From: Candidatus Melainabacteria bacterium
GTDB taxonomy: Bacteria > Cyanobacteriota > Vampirovibrionia > LMEP-6097
Length of the DNA: 35,853 nucleotides
Assembly: GCA_005110385.1 (NCBI GenBank)
Contig: DUDT01000017.1
Span: 1 to 35,853 of the forward strand
Reading direction: 5' to 3'
How positions within the stretch are numbered: position 1 is the first letter of the stretch; every line of letters starts with the position of its first letter. A model generated the notes under the pieces. The model worked only from the letters and a program-made list of their open reading frames with translations. It had not been told where the DNA came from and made no database searches. Shown piece by piece: positions 1 through 7,452 of the stretch. Both the position numbers and the translations under genes were made by a program.

Positions 1-252
1 ACTAAAATATCAATGAGTTCAAAAGCTTGTCCTTGGCAAAATGGATTTCAAGAATCTTACTACAGCGGTTTTAAGCTAGATTTAGGTGATGCTAATAGAT
101 TTGATTTTAAAGGAGAATTAATTGAAAAAATAAATCAAACAATTAATTACTACAACAAATCCAGAATACATACTGCTCTGAAAACTAGTCCCAGTAAATA
201 TTACGAGCAATACAATAATGAAAAATCTATATTATTAAAGAAGGTAATTTAG
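1..252 (+). CDS. IS3/IS150-type transposase (integrase core), C-terminal end only
   Basis: The frame is open from base 1 and ends with TAG at 250-252, so 83 residues are visible and the 5' part is off the window. The stretch WQNGFQES holds the third acidic residue (Glu) of the DDE triad, and YYNKSRIHTALKTSP is the typical tail of the rve integrase core in IS3-like transposases. It would catalyse cut-and-join transposition of the element whose right end is at about 278. The first two catalytic Asp residues are outside the window, so intactness cannot be judged. IS481 has a similar C-terminus, but IS3 fits the C-rich terminus better. Confidence 0.85.
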   Translation, partial: TKISMSSKACPWQNGFQESYYSGFKLDLGDANRFDFKGELIEKINQTINYYNKSRIHTALKTSPSKYYEQYNNEKSILLKKVI

Positions 253-278
253 GTGTTTTATGTTTGGGGGGATTGACA
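1..278 (+). mobile_element. Right end of an IS3-type insertion sequence (partial)
   Basis: The window opens inside a transposase gene that stops at 252. About 25 bases later the sequence GTTTGGGGGGATTGACA (262-278) reads, on the other strand, TGTCAATCCCCCC. This is the usual form of an IS3-family terminal inverted repeat (TGT/TGA followed by a C-run). I place the IS end at 278 because the coding sense of the neighbouring minus-strand gene changes there from plausible protein to IS-derived residues. The left end lies outside the window, so the inverted repeat cannot be paired and the target duplication cannot be seen. Confidence 0.75.
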
Positions 279-992
279 TTCTGTGACAGCATTCATGGAT
301 CTACCACTATGTGAACAAATGTCATATATAAGGATTCTGTCTTCTGGCTTTAGACCATGTTGTTGTAATCTCTGCTTAAGGCTTTTTTGATTTTCCTGAT
401 CTGACGCTAATTTGATCAGGATATTCTTCTTTATGAAGTTAATAAGCTCTGAAGTAGTGCCGTTCATGGAAATATTACCTACATTTTCAGAGAATCTTAT
501 CTTATCTCTTTTAGGAAGATTGGTTTTTATTAGGTTCATTTTAAGAAAGTTACCAAAAAGTACTGATATTGATTCACCCATAGTCGCATGATATTCCAAA
601 TGAGCTTTGCGTATCATTCGGTCAATATTTGCAGAAGTTCGTTTGAAAAAATCAGGATTTAGATGATCAATAATAAGGCTTGAATTATCTTCTTTGATGT
701 CTCTAACTGCTTGTAACGCAGATTCGGCTAAGCGGGAGGATCTATCTAGAAAAAAAACAGCTTTGACTTTTTTTGACTTTATTATATTATCTAGACGAAA
801 TGTTGTTTTTGCAATGTCCCTTAGTAGTCCGTCTCTGTCTTCTAAAACTTTATTTTGGCTATTATCAACGACTAGAGTGGTAGGGGTATTGTTTCCTGGC
901 GTAGTTACTGTATAGCTTTGCTTTGGAGGAATGTAACCCCCCCTCAATACAAAACTGAATAAACTATTTAGATCAGCAAAGTACACGGTCAA
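258..992 (-). pseudogene. Phosphoribosyltransferase-like protein truncated by the IS
   Basis: About 240 residues in a minus-strand frame. Two parts suggest a PRTase-fold protein: AVFFLDRSSRLAESAL (about residues 79-94), resembling the N-terminal strand of stand-alone phosphoribosyltransferases, and ILIYDICSHSGRSMNAV near the end, which has the pattern of the PRPP loop (hydrophobic strand, acidic residue, then a small-residue loop). In the family the PRPP loop is followed by several more strands and helices. Here the protein ends about 12 residues later, inside the IS terminal repeat: the last residues (CQSPQT) are IS-encoded. I infer a 3' truncation by the IS. The start is uncertain: TTG at 992 or GTG at 986, which follows a GATAAT box by 9 nt. 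The substrate is unknown. Confidence 0.55.
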
Positions 993-1032
993 GATATTAT
1001 CATGCTAATTAAAATAATATCAAGACTATCTG

Positions 1033-1554
1033 TTAATGAATTGGTATTTTCCCCTGCATAGCAAGAATCAAATCTATAAATTCCCGAGCAGCTCCCTGTC
1101 CGCCTTTACGCTCAGTAATATAATGAATATGCTTAAATACTGAATAATGTGAATCTGCTGGGCAGGCAGCTAAGCCCACTAGTTCTAAGACTGGAACATC
1201 TATGCTGTCATCACCGATAAAGGCGAACTCATCATAATTAAGTTCATAGCGTTTTAGTAAATTTTGAACGCAGCTTAGTTTATTTTCTACACCAGTGTGA
1301 ATTTCTTTGACACCCAGATCAGTACAGCGATTGATAGTCTGTTCGCTTTTACGTGCAGAGACTATCACTACAGTCAAACCGAAATTCTGAGCGAGTTTTA
1401 TGCCATGTCCATCTAAGGCAAAGAATCTTTTTACAAGTTCACCATCTTTAGCTATATAAAGAGAACCATCTGTCAGAACGCCGTCTACGTCGAAGCCGAT
1501 CATTTTTATTTTCTGAGCACGTTCTTTTAGTCTTTCTGAGATGTTTTCAAACAT
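1033..1554 (-). CDS. kdsC: 3-deoxy-D-manno-octulosonate 8-phosphate phosphatase (KdsC-type HAD)
   Basis: Hydrolyses KDO-8-phosphate to KDO, a step in making the inner-core sugar of lipopolysaccharide in the cytoplasm. The 173 residues match the short, cap-less KdsC/YrbI type of HAD phosphatase. DVDGVLTDG (residues 22-30) is motif I with the nucleophile Asp22 and Asp24, Ser66 in VIVSARKS is motif II, Lys92 motif III and GDDSID (114-119) motif IV. The C-terminal GGQGAAREFI is the conserved tail that reaches the active site of a neighbouring subunit. ATG at 1554 follows a purine-rich stretch. Together with lpxC downstream it shows an LPS-making cell. The main alternative is CMP-sugar-linked YrbI-like phosphatases of the same fold. 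Confidence 0.9.
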   Translation of the reverse strand: MFENISERLKERAQKIKMIGFDVDGVLTDGSLYIAKDGELVKRFFALDGHGIKLAQNFGLTVVIVSARKSEQTINRCTDLGVKEIHTGVENKLSCVQNLLKRYELNYDEFAFIGDDSIDVPVLELVGLAACPADSHYSVFKHIHYITERKGGQGAAREFIDLILAMQGKIPIH

Positions 1555-1756
1555 AGTTTTCTTTTGTGATTTAATAGCTTAATTCTGAGCTTTTATTATT
1601 CACCAAATCATATTATGGCAGATTAATTAATAGGTGACTAAAGTGCGAATTAAGCTGGGGAAAAATTAGGTCGTTATGTTGTTGCTGGATTGTTTTTCAT
1701 TTTAGGATTAAAATTTATCTTACAAGGCTTGTCTATATTACAGAAAGGAGTTATTG

Positions 1757-1912
1757 ATGAAACTAGAAAATCTTGACTGGAATTTCATTTATGGCGTGAT
1801 TTTTCTGGTAATACCTATGCTCATGGGAGCCTTTTGGCTTGAATATCACTGTTATCACGTGAAAATGCGTGAATTAGATGCTTTAGAAACTCAGCTTAAG
1901 ATTGAGAGCTAG
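1757..1912 (+). CDS. Small single-span membrane protein, 51 aa
   Basis: ATG at 1757 is preceded by a strong ribosome binding site, AAAGGAG at 1743-1749, with 7 nt between. The product has about ten polar residues, then a hydrophobic span (FIYGVIFLVIPMLMGAFW, residues 10-27), then a charged, probably helical tail (KMRELDALETQL). I do not recognise a family. The site and the membrane-span-plus-coiled-tail layout are the reasons to believe it. It resembles phage-shock or DUF-type small membrane proteins only in general form. Confidence 0.6.
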   Translation: MKLENLDWNFIYGVIFLVIPMLMGAFWLEYHCYHVKMRELDALETQLKIES

Positions 1913-1962
1913 TTTCTACCCATAGTTCTAATTATAGTCTGGAAAATTTTCTAGTTTTTAGC

Positions 1963-2002
1963 TCTGGGGAAAAATGACCCCTTAAAATTTTTTTTAATTT
2001 TT
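1963..2002 (+). terminator. Possible weak terminator after the 51-aa gene
   Basis: GGGG (1966-1969) can pair with CCCC (1978-1981) across an 8-nt loop and is followed by an AT-rich tract with a run of eight T. The stem is only 4 bp. The same 20-base string occurs at 35606-35625 without a T-run, so it is at least as likely to be an IS-end remnant that happens to precede T-rich DNA. Confidence 0.3.
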
Positions 2003-2047
2003 GCGAAGCTAATTTAAATGAAAGATCTTCCAGAATCTATCGCAGCA

Positions 2048-2077
2048 TTGACATTATTAGATGAGTGGTACTACCAT
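2048..2077 (+). promoter_or_regulatory. Promoter for the 2100 gene
   Basis: TTGACA (2048-2053, perfect -35) and TACCAT (2072-2077, 4 of 6 to TATAAT) are 18 nt apart. Transcription would begin near 2084, leaving a short leader that contains the AAGG ribosome site at 2087-2090. Confidence 0.5.
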
Positions 2078-2099
2078 TCTGAGAATAAGGATAAAACCC

Positions 2100-2270
2100 A
2101 TGAATGAATCTAGCCCAGACTATCTAATAACCATGGCTATGGCACTTTCAGGCTTGCTTTTCTTTCTTATCCATCCTTTTTTTCGCTTTTATTATAAAAA
2201 GAAAAAACTAGGTCGCTTAGACCCAAATAAAACTTTCTTCCAGAATCTTTGGGATGCAATCCTACCTTAA
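2100..2270 (+). CDS. Small membrane protein, 56 aa, unknown function
   Basis: The frame is also open from an ATG at 2061, but that codon lies inside the promoter spacer and has no ribosome site. ATG 2100 has AAGG 9 nt upstream and is chosen. The protein has one hydrophobic span (MAMALSGLLFFLIHPFF), then a basic stop-transfer patch (YYKKKKLGR) and a short tail with aromatic residues, so the C-terminus is expected in the cytoplasm. Its end overlaps the convergent gene at 2262 by 9 bases. I do not recognise a family. Confidence 0.55.
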   Translation: MNESSPDYLITMAMALSGLLFFLIHPFFRFYYKKKKLGRLDPNKTFFQNLWDAILP

Positions 2271-3092
2271 TTCCACCGATTCCACTAAATCAATAACCCC
2301 AATATTTTTCTTAACCTCTTTCCCCGCAACCATCATAGAGAGGGTAATAGGAAGCTTACTGTTTTCTGGTATCTCATCTAAAGCGATATTAGCAATTATC
2401 ATTTTTTTATTAATCAAATCCGCTTTCTGATTATTGATTTTCATATTCGTGATATTTTTTTCTAAATTAAAACCATAAGTTTCTATATCACCTATGCTAA
2501 TAAACATTTTCTTGGAATATAATCTAGGATTGGGTCCCAAGATTTTAGCTTTCGTGATTCCGAAAAAAGGCAGTATTTCATCTTCTTTAGTGATGCTTAT
2601 CACAGTGCTAGTAAGTTTAGTGTCTAATTCTTTACCGAAATCAGCTACAAGCTCAGCACTTAAAACTTTTGCACTTAACTTTCCAGTATAGTTAAGCCTT
2701 TTAAGCTTTCCTTTTATTTCTATAGTGTCTGAGTTACTGTCCTTAATTACAGCAGAGACGCTTTTAGTGTTCAGAAGATTAGCTGTACTCGTCTTAAATG
2801 AAACATTAATAAGTGAACCTTGCGGGTCGACATTCTTAAAGAAAGTCTGCCTATTTATATTAATCTCTTTATCAAGCTCACAGTATTTTTTAGGATCTAC
2901 AGCAAGCTTAAGGCTTAATGCTGAGAGGTTATCTAAATGAGGTCCAGTGATTTTTATAATAAAATCATCTGCCCATAGGGCATTTAGAGAACTTATGGTG
3001 AAAGTTAAACACAAAAGAATTATCAGGAACGTTTTTCTTTTACCATAAGACTCTTGCCTAGTCTTAAACTTGGGGTTTGATAATGTTTTCAC
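2262..3092 (-). CDS. Exported protein of unknown function, 276 aa
   Basis: The start is GTG at 3092, overlapping the lpxC stop as GTGA, so it is translationally coupled to lpxC. The N-terminus has a basic patch (GKRKTF) and a hydrophobic core (about residues 22-36) ending ALWA-DD, a good signal peptidase I site. The rest is rich in alternating beta-type residues (for example IEIKGKLKRLNYTGKLSAKV and ITKAKILGPN), suggesting a beta-sandwich periplasmic or surface domain such as a cohesin/Ig-like fold. No Cys follows the signal, so it is not a lipoprotein. I do not recognise a family. Linkage to lpxC suggests an envelope role, but that is inference. Confidence 0.7.
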   Translation of the reverse strand: MKTLSNPKFKTRQESYGKRKTFLIILLCLTFTISSLNALWADDFIIKITGPHLDNLSALSLKLAVDPKKYCELDKEININRQTFFKNVDPQGSLINVSFKTSTANLLNTKSVSAVIKDSNSDTIEIKGKLKRLNYTGKLSAKVLSAELVADFGKELDTKLTSTVISITKEDEILPFFGITKAKILGPNPRLYSKKMFISIGDIETYGFNLEKNITNMKINNQKADLINKKMIIANIALDEIPENSKLPITLSMMVAGKEVKKNIGVIDLVESVELR

Positions 3093-3958
3093 AGCTTACT
3101 TAATTCCCTTGCGAGCAGAGAGTTTAAATAATGCCCGCCCTGATTACTGATTACCTGCATTTGAAAATTTAGTGGATTAATTCCTGAAAGATAAAGGTCT
3201 CCGATGAGGTCTAAAACCTTATGCCTACTGGGTTCATCTGGAAATCTTAAAGGCAGAGTGAAATCAGTTTCAGTAATACCCACTATCCAGCCACTTAAGC
3301 CGAGCATCTGGTTTTCGGCTTCAGTACTAAAAGTTCTAGCGTTAGCGACTTCGTCTATCGCTTCTTTGCCTAAAGTCCAAGTGTAAGCCTGCTTTCCTAT
3401 CTTAGGGTGATTCCAGTCCATCTGATAAGTCGCACTGAAATTAGCATGGCACTGCCCGCGAACTTCAGTTTCTGCGTCTTCATCGTTTCTAGGCACGGCT
3501 TTAATATATTTATGTGCTTGATTAGGGTCTTCGATATAAATTTCTTCTTTAAGCTTTATCTGTGATTCTTTTGCAGTCTGAATTAAATTATGTTTTTTAA
3601 AAAGCTCTAACCATAAGTTAGCAGAACCATCCCCGAAAGGCAGTTCTTCATTATCTAGGTAGACATCTATATTATTAAGATTCACTAAAGCACAAGCTGC
3701 TAGAAAATGCTCAGTCAGGCAGATAGAATCTGTACCATTACTTAGAACAGTGTTTCTCTGTGTGCTGGAGATGTTATTTACATGAGCGGGAATCGCGCTC
3801 TCTAAATATTGTTCAGGAATATTTATTAAATCTCTTTGAACAAAAAATCTAATTCCCTTATTAGTATTATTAATAATTTGAGCTTTTACATCAGCTCTAC
3901 TAATAAGTCCTTTTGCGGATATCTCAAGACTTTTAAAAGTCGCATTAGGTAAGCCCAT
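3089..3958 (-). CDS. lpxC: UDP-3-O-acyl-N-acetylglucosamine deacetylase (LpxC)
   Basis: Zinc-dependent deacetylase for the committed step of lipid A synthesis. The zinc ligands and catalytic residues are visible: EHFLAA with His84 and Glu83, HKVLDLIGD with His246 and Asp250, and GGHYLNS with His276 (the general acid/base position). FGDGSA (108-113) is the family's DGSA motif. The 289-residue length is normal, although residues about 157-171 (NDEDAETEVRGQC) are an in-frame insertion that matches the palindromic element described separately. It is not fused to FabZ. A TATAAT box ends 7 nt before the ATG, with no ribosome site, suggesting a leaderless message. The next gene overlaps by 4 nt. Confidence 0.93.
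   Translation of the reverse strand: MGLPNATFKSLEISAKGLISRADVKAQIINNTNKGIRFFVQRDLINIPEQYLESAIPAHVNNISSTQRNTVLSNGTDSICLTEHFLAACALVNLNNIDVYLDNEELPFGDGSANLWLELFKKHNLIQTAKESQIKLKEEIYIEDPNQAHKYIKAVPRNDEDAETEVRGQCHANFSATYQMDWNHPKIGKQAYTWTLGKEAIDEVANARTFSTEAENQMLGLSGWIVGITETDFTLPLRFPDEPSRHKVLDLIGDLYLSGINPLNFQMQVISNQGGHYLNSLLARELSKL
3448..3499 (-). repeat. Palindromic-element copy inside lpxC (truncated)
   Basis: GGCACTGCCCGCGAACTTCA followed by GTTTCTGCGTCTTCATCG matches the left half of the full element at 19318-19438 (terminal inverted repeat plus start of the core). The second half is missing. It is translated as NDEDAETEVRGQCHAN. Confidence 0.75.
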
Positions 3959-3965
3959 TCTGAAA

Positions 3966-3971
3966 ATTATA
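3966..3971 (-). promoter_or_regulatory. -10 box of lpxC
   Basis: TATAAT on the minus strand ends 7 nt before the ATG at 3958. Transcription would then start at or next to the start codon. I see no clear -35, but TGGCAG just upstream resembles an extended -10. Confidence 0.55.
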
Positions 3972-4053
3972 TACTGCCAAGAAAAAATTATTCTTTTTTC
4001 TGAAATCTGATAAGTTCCTAATATCTTAAAAGTGTTAAAATCTTAGTTCGCGT

Positions 4054-4130
4054 GGCTGGGTAGCTCAGTTGGCTAGAGCAGAGGATTCATACCCCTCAGG
4101 TCGGCGGTTCGATTCCGCCCCCAGCTACCA
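4054..4130 (+). tRNA. tRNA-Met (anticodon CAT)
   Basis: 77 nt folding as a cloverleaf: acceptor GGCTGGG/CCCAGCT, D arm GCTC-GAGC, anticodon loop TTCATAC with CAT at 4088-4090, T arm GGCGG-TTCGATT-CCGCC, and an encoded ACCA 3' end. The first acceptor pair is G-U and the last anticodon-stem pair is A-C. The anticodon stem lacks the three G-C pairs of an initiator, so it is the elongator or possibly a lysidine-modified Ile2 tRNA. TAAAAT at 4036-4041 is a likely -10. Confidence 0.93.
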
Positions 4131-4144
4131 CTTTTATTGGACGA

Positions 4145-4150
4145 TATAAT
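4145..4150 (+). promoter_or_regulatory. -10 box of the AsmA-like gene
   Basis: Perfect TATAAT ending 6 nt before the ATG at 4157, 15 nt after the tRNA. No Shine-Dalgarno lies between, suggesting a leaderless transcript separate from the tRNA. Confidence 0.55.
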
Positions 4151-4156
4151 CTTCAT

Positions 4157-6106
4157 ATGACCAAAGCCCTAACCTCTTTTGGAAAAATATTTTTAAGCTG
4201 CTTATTAGTTTTCACCTTAATTTTGACTGGGGTTTATGCTTTTTTTGAGTTTTATTTTAAAAATAACTGGGCGAAAATCGTTAAAGAGCAGATAGTTAAA
4301 AACACTGGTCTGAGTGTCGAGTTTAATCAGGTGAGATTTAGTTTTCTGAGTTTTATTAAGCTAAATCCTAGCTTAGTAATAGAAGATATTAAAGTTGGCG
4401 AAGCTTTAACTATAGATAAGTTTTATATAGAAGCGAAATTAAAATCTTTACTGAAAAGAAAGCTGCTAGTAGAAGCTCTTCTAGTCGAATCACCAGTATT
4501 TACTTTAGTCGAGAACCAGAAAAGGGAAGTTTCCTTAAAGGGCTTAGATTTTACTAAATTACAGGAACTACTAAAGCCTAGTGAAGATGATCTAATGCGC
4601 GAGGAGATGAATACGGGAGGGAAAGATCTTAAAAGTATTAGCCTAGATTTACTGAAAATTAAAAACGCAAATATCCTTTTTGAGCCATATAAAGGAGCTC
4701 CACTCAGATTCAGAAATTTAAATTTAGATATAAAGGATATTTACATCAGTGATAAGCCAAGAGAAAAGCTCTCTGAGATAGATTTTCATACGAATTTCTT
4801 TGATAAGGGTGACTCTAAACTTAGCTTTAAAGGCTCATTAGAGACTATTCCTTTAGATGTAAGTAGCATTCCAGTGAAAGGATCTTTAAGAGTACAGATT
4901 AATCTTAAAGATTTGCCTAAGGCTATGTTAGATACTTCTGCTAAGCTGCTTGCTTTTAATGGTTCGCAGAAGCATGTAGACCTTAATGCTAGTTTAAGTG
5001 GTGATATTTTAAAAACTCTGTATGGCTCTGGCATTCTGACTTTAAATGATTTTAGAATAGGTGCGGCTGAAAGAAACCTTTTAAAGATAAGCTCCCTATT
5101 AAATTTAAATACGGCTATGAGTTTAATAAAAAATCCTAATCTACAGCTCAATGTTAGTAAGGGTTCTATGAAGATCGAGAGTGTAGATAAAAATAAAAAT
5201 GCTACGGGTAATTTAAATTTTACTTTAAATACTAATATAGATTTAATTAGCTTTGCGATGCAAGTCAGTTCCACTGGGGCTTTGAGTGGGCTTAAAATTC
5301 ACGAAGTTTTGCATGCTTTTGATCCGAAGTTTAAAGCACCAGTAGAAGGGACTTTTGAGATACCTCAGTATAGACTTAGTTTCAGTGGTAAAACTCCAGA
5401 ACAGCAGTCTAGCAGCCTTATAGCTAATGGTAAATTAAAATTCACTGATATTAATATCCCCGTGATTTTAGATCTGAAAAAGAAAAAAGATAAATATATT
5501 AAATTCTTACCTATAGATACTACTAGTATAGATAAAGCTTTAGAAGGGCATTTCCTTGCCGCAAGCTCTGATTTCTCTGTTGCGAGCAAGCTTATACAGA
5601 TGAATAATCTTTTAGCTGAAAGTAAATACGCGACTTTAAAAGGCAGTGGCAGCTCAAGCTTTAAAGGCTTTTTAAATTTTGATTTGAATTTAACTGTGCC
5701 AGAAAGGCTTATGATGGTTTTTAATGTTCATGGCGAATCGAAAAAACCTAAAGTGAAAGTAAAAGATTTTCAATTGATTGGTAATCAGCCTTTAGCGTTA
5801 CCGAAGGATTTAGGGCTGAAAATCACTCGTGAGCCTGTAGCTAAGGCAGTTACACAGAGTGTAGATAAAGCTGTTAATAAGGTGAACACCAAGCTCGATT
5901 CTATTCCTCTTACAGATGAGACTAAAGCTCAAGCGAAAAAGAGTATTAATAAGCTTTTAGATTTAGGGGCTAAATATGGGGTTTACACTAAGCCTGCTCT
6001 AGATCCAGTTCCAGCACCTGCTCCAGTTTCTGTGCCTGGTACTCCTGTAACCGATACCAGTTCGAGTAGTACTGCTGTGCCGGCAGAGATACCAGTTACT
6101 CCTTAG
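4157..6106 (+). CDS. AsmA-like envelope protein, 649 aa
   Basis: Residues about 10-30 form one hydrophobic anchor; the rest is a long, mostly beta-strand protein exposed outside the inner membrane. NTGLSVEFNQVRFSFLS (about 49-65) is the early block of AsmA proteins. Later repeats of the form LNLDIKDIYI and LRVQINLKDLP, plus an extended N-terminal half and an SSSLIANGKLKFTDINI block, match the AsmA/TamB/YhdP group, which is thought to carry lipids between membranes. The C-terminus has a helical stretch (about 555-605) and a Pro/Ala/Ser/Thr-rich tail, likely disordered. Codon use is like its neighbours. Membership in the group is sound; the exact substrate is unknown. Confidence 0.75.
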   Translation: MTKALTSFGKIFLSCLLVFTLILTGVYAFFEFYFKNNWAKIVKEQIVKNTGLSVEFNQVRFSFLSFIKLNPSLVIEDIKVGEALTIDKFYIEAKLKSLLKRKLLVEALLVESPVFTLVENQKREVSLKGLDFTKLQELLKPSEDDLMREEMNTGGKDLKSISLDLLKIKNANILFEPYKGAPLRFRNLNLDIKDIYISDKPREKLSEIDFHTNFFDKGDSKLSFKGSLETIPLDVSSIPVKGSLRVQINLKDLPKAMLDTSAKLLAFNGSQKHVDLNASLSGDILKTLYGSGILTLNDFRIGAAERNLLKISSLLNLNTAMSLIKNPNLQLNVSKGSMKIESVDKNKNATGNLNFTLNTNIDLISFAMQVSSTGALSGLKIHEVLHAFDPKFKAPVEGTFEIPQYRLSFSGKTPEQQSSSLIANGKLKFTDINIPVILDLKKKKDKYIKFLPIDTTSIDKALEGHFLAASSDFSVASKLIQMNNLLAESKYATLKGSGSSSFKGFLNFDLNLTVPERLMMVFNVHGESKKPKVKVKDFQLIGNQPLALPKDLGLKITREPVAKAVTQSVDKAVNKVNTKLDSIPLTDETKAQAKKSINKLLDLGAKYGVYTKPALDPVPAPAPVSVPGTPVTDTSSSSTAVPAEIPVTP

Positions 6107-6108
6107 CT

Positions 6109-6140
6109 GGGCGTGTAGCAGAACTCCAATTTCTGCGTTA
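6109..6140 (-). repeat. Short palindromic-element copy at the ruvX stop codon
   Basis: Read on the minus strand, the ruvX stop TAA is followed at once by CGCAGAAATTGGAGTT and then CTGCTACACGCCC. The same arrangement follows the stop codons at 17470 and 31622. On the plus strand it lies 2 nt after the AsmA-like gene's stop. Confidence 0.75.
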
Positions 6141-6551
6141 TTTAGAATAGTTACTAAAATACTGCTCAAGAATAATTGCAGCAGCATGCATATCTATAAG
6201 TCCTTTATTTTTTTCAGTGATATGAATTCCCATATCTAAAAGTCTTTCTTTAGCAGCACTACTAGTCAATATTTCATCTTCAAAGCATATATCTAAATTA
6301 GAAAACCTTTTGCGAATCAGCTCCGTAAAGCTTTCTACTTTAAGAGTTTGTTCGCTTTTATTTCCGTCTCTGTGCTTAGGAAGACCGATTACTAGTTTAA
6401 TAAGATCATATTCTTTCATCAGTGACTCAAGGGTTTTTATAAGTTCATCTTTAAGAACGGTTTTATAAGGTCTGATGCCTAACCCAAGAGTGTCACTGGT
6501 GGCTATGCCTACACGTTTTTCACCTATGTCTAAAGCTACTATTTGTTCCAT
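6138..6551 (-). CDS. ruvX: Putative pre-16S rRNA nuclease / Holliday-junction resolvase-like (RuvX/YqgF)
   Basis: 137 residues, the normal length for YqgF. ALDIGEKRVGIA (residues 6-17) holds the first catalytic Asp (Asp8), GLPKHRDG is the conserved loop after the third strand, EDEILTS carries the acidic residue of motif three, and IDMHAAAIILEQYF near the end holds the last Asp (Asp120). The family acts on pre-16S rRNA 5' ends and resembles RNase H-fold resolvases. It starts 4 nt after the SpoU gene ends, so the two are co-transcribed, both with rRNA-related jobs. The stop codon is the first base triplet of a short element copy. Confidence 0.9.
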   Translation of the reverse strand: MEQIVALDIGEKRVGIATSDTLGLGIRPYKTVLKDELIKTLESLMKEYDLIKLVIGLPKHRDGNKSEQTLKVESFTELIRKRFSNLDICFEDEILTSSAAKERLLDMGIHITEKNKGLIDMHAAAIILEQYFSNYSK

Positions 6552-6555
6552 GTTT

Positions 6556-7452
6556 TTAAATTTTTATTTTATTAAAACTTTGAAAATGAAATAGTAGCAC
6601 TGTGCTTGCAGCTAGTACATTTAAACTTTCAACTTTAGGATTAATCGGAATATTTAGTGTGGTATCGCAGGCAGAGAAAGCTTTTTCACTTAGACCTTTT
6701 CCTTCATTCCCCATCATTAAAATTATTTTTTCATGGTTTTCAGGCTTAAAATCATAGTAAGCATGTTTAGCTCTAGGAGAGGTCGCAACTAAAGTTATTT
6801 TTTCTTGAATATTTAAACTTATTTTTAATTTTAAGAATTCTTCTAAATTCGTTTCATGAAATTTCACGTGGAAAACAGCTCCAGCACTTGCTCTGATTAA
6901 TTTAGGATTGTAAATGTCGACACAGTTATCTAAGAAAATATTCTCACAGCCACTGGCGAGCGCAGTTCTAATAATGCCACCTAAATTTCCAGGGTCTTGA
7001 AGATTTTCACAATATAGGCTAACTTTCTCTAAATTAGCTAAAAGATTACTTAAAGGAAAATCAGCTTCAATTTTATTATTAGAAGACTGTTGCTGAACCA
7101 ATTTTTTAGAAAATATAGCTAGTGCTTCTGGTGCCGTTTCAGTGCTAACGATCTTTTTCATAAGCCCCTCTGGAATTGAAAATATTTTTTCTACGTTATT
7201 ATTAGTAGTACTTGTTTTTTTAAAAGCTTCTTGAACAGAAAGATTTAGCTCAATATTATTTTGTGATTCTTCTTCAAGGATATAAAGATATTTAAGACTG
7301 AAATCAGCTGCTAGAGCTTCATCTATTAACTTAAAACCTTCAACTATAAAAAGATTTTCTTTATCTCGATTTTTCCTCTCTAAAAGAGATTTAGCGAGTT
7401 TAATAAACTGGTTAGTGTCACTAGTTACTTTAGTAAACAAAACCTTCGTCAA
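6556..7452 (-). CDS. TrmH/SpoU-family RNA 2'-O-methyltransferase
   Basis: 298 residues with an N-terminal substrate-binding domain (FIVEGFKLIDEAL at about 35-47) and a C-terminal SPOUT domain. All three SpoU motifs are present: NLQDPGNLGGIIRTA (150-164), GNEGKGL (248-254) and PKVESLNVLAAS (272-283), which form the trefoil knot that binds S-adenosylmethionine. Likely target is 23S rRNA (RlmB-like or TsnR-like), but the exact nucleotide cannot be read from sequence. The start is TTG at 7452, inside the last codons of the preceding gene (23-bp overlap). The linker at 80-90 is Thr/Asn-rich. Confidence 0.88.
   Translation of the reverse strand: MTKVLFTKVTSDTNQFIKLAKSLLERKNRDKENLFIVEGFKLIDEALAADFSLKYLYILEEESQNNIELNLSVQEAFKKTSTTNNNVEKIFSIPEGLMKKIVSTETAPEALAIFSKKLVQQQSSNNKIEADFPLSNLLANLEKVSLYCENLQDPGNLGGIIRTALASGCENIFLDNCVDIYNPKLIRASAGAVFHVKFHETNLEEFLKLKISLNIQEKITLVATSPRAKHAYYDFKPENHEKIILMMGNEGKGLSEKAFSACDTTLNIPINPKVESLNVLAASTVLLFHFQSFNKIKI

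Larger units (their letters stand above)
1555..2099. other. Gap between kdsC and the 2100 gene
   Basis: Apart from the 51-codon gene at 1757-1912, this 545-base stretch holds no convincing gene. It contains two related strings, CTGGGGAAAAAT at 1655-1666 and TCTGGGGAAAAATGACCCCT at 1963-1982. The second recurs exactly at 35606-35625, beside the transposase at the right edge. The rest is AT-rich and I see nothing else in it. Confidence 0.5.

Noticed and set aside
694-915. Plus-strand frame of 73 codons over the PRTase-like gene
   Set aside because: Antisense shadow; the minus-strand reading has recognisable motifs and this one has none.
4786-5274. Minus-strand frame of 162 codons inside the AsmA-like gene
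   Set aside because: Antisense shadow. The AsmA-like frame has signal, fold pattern and normal codon use; this one has no start signal or motif.
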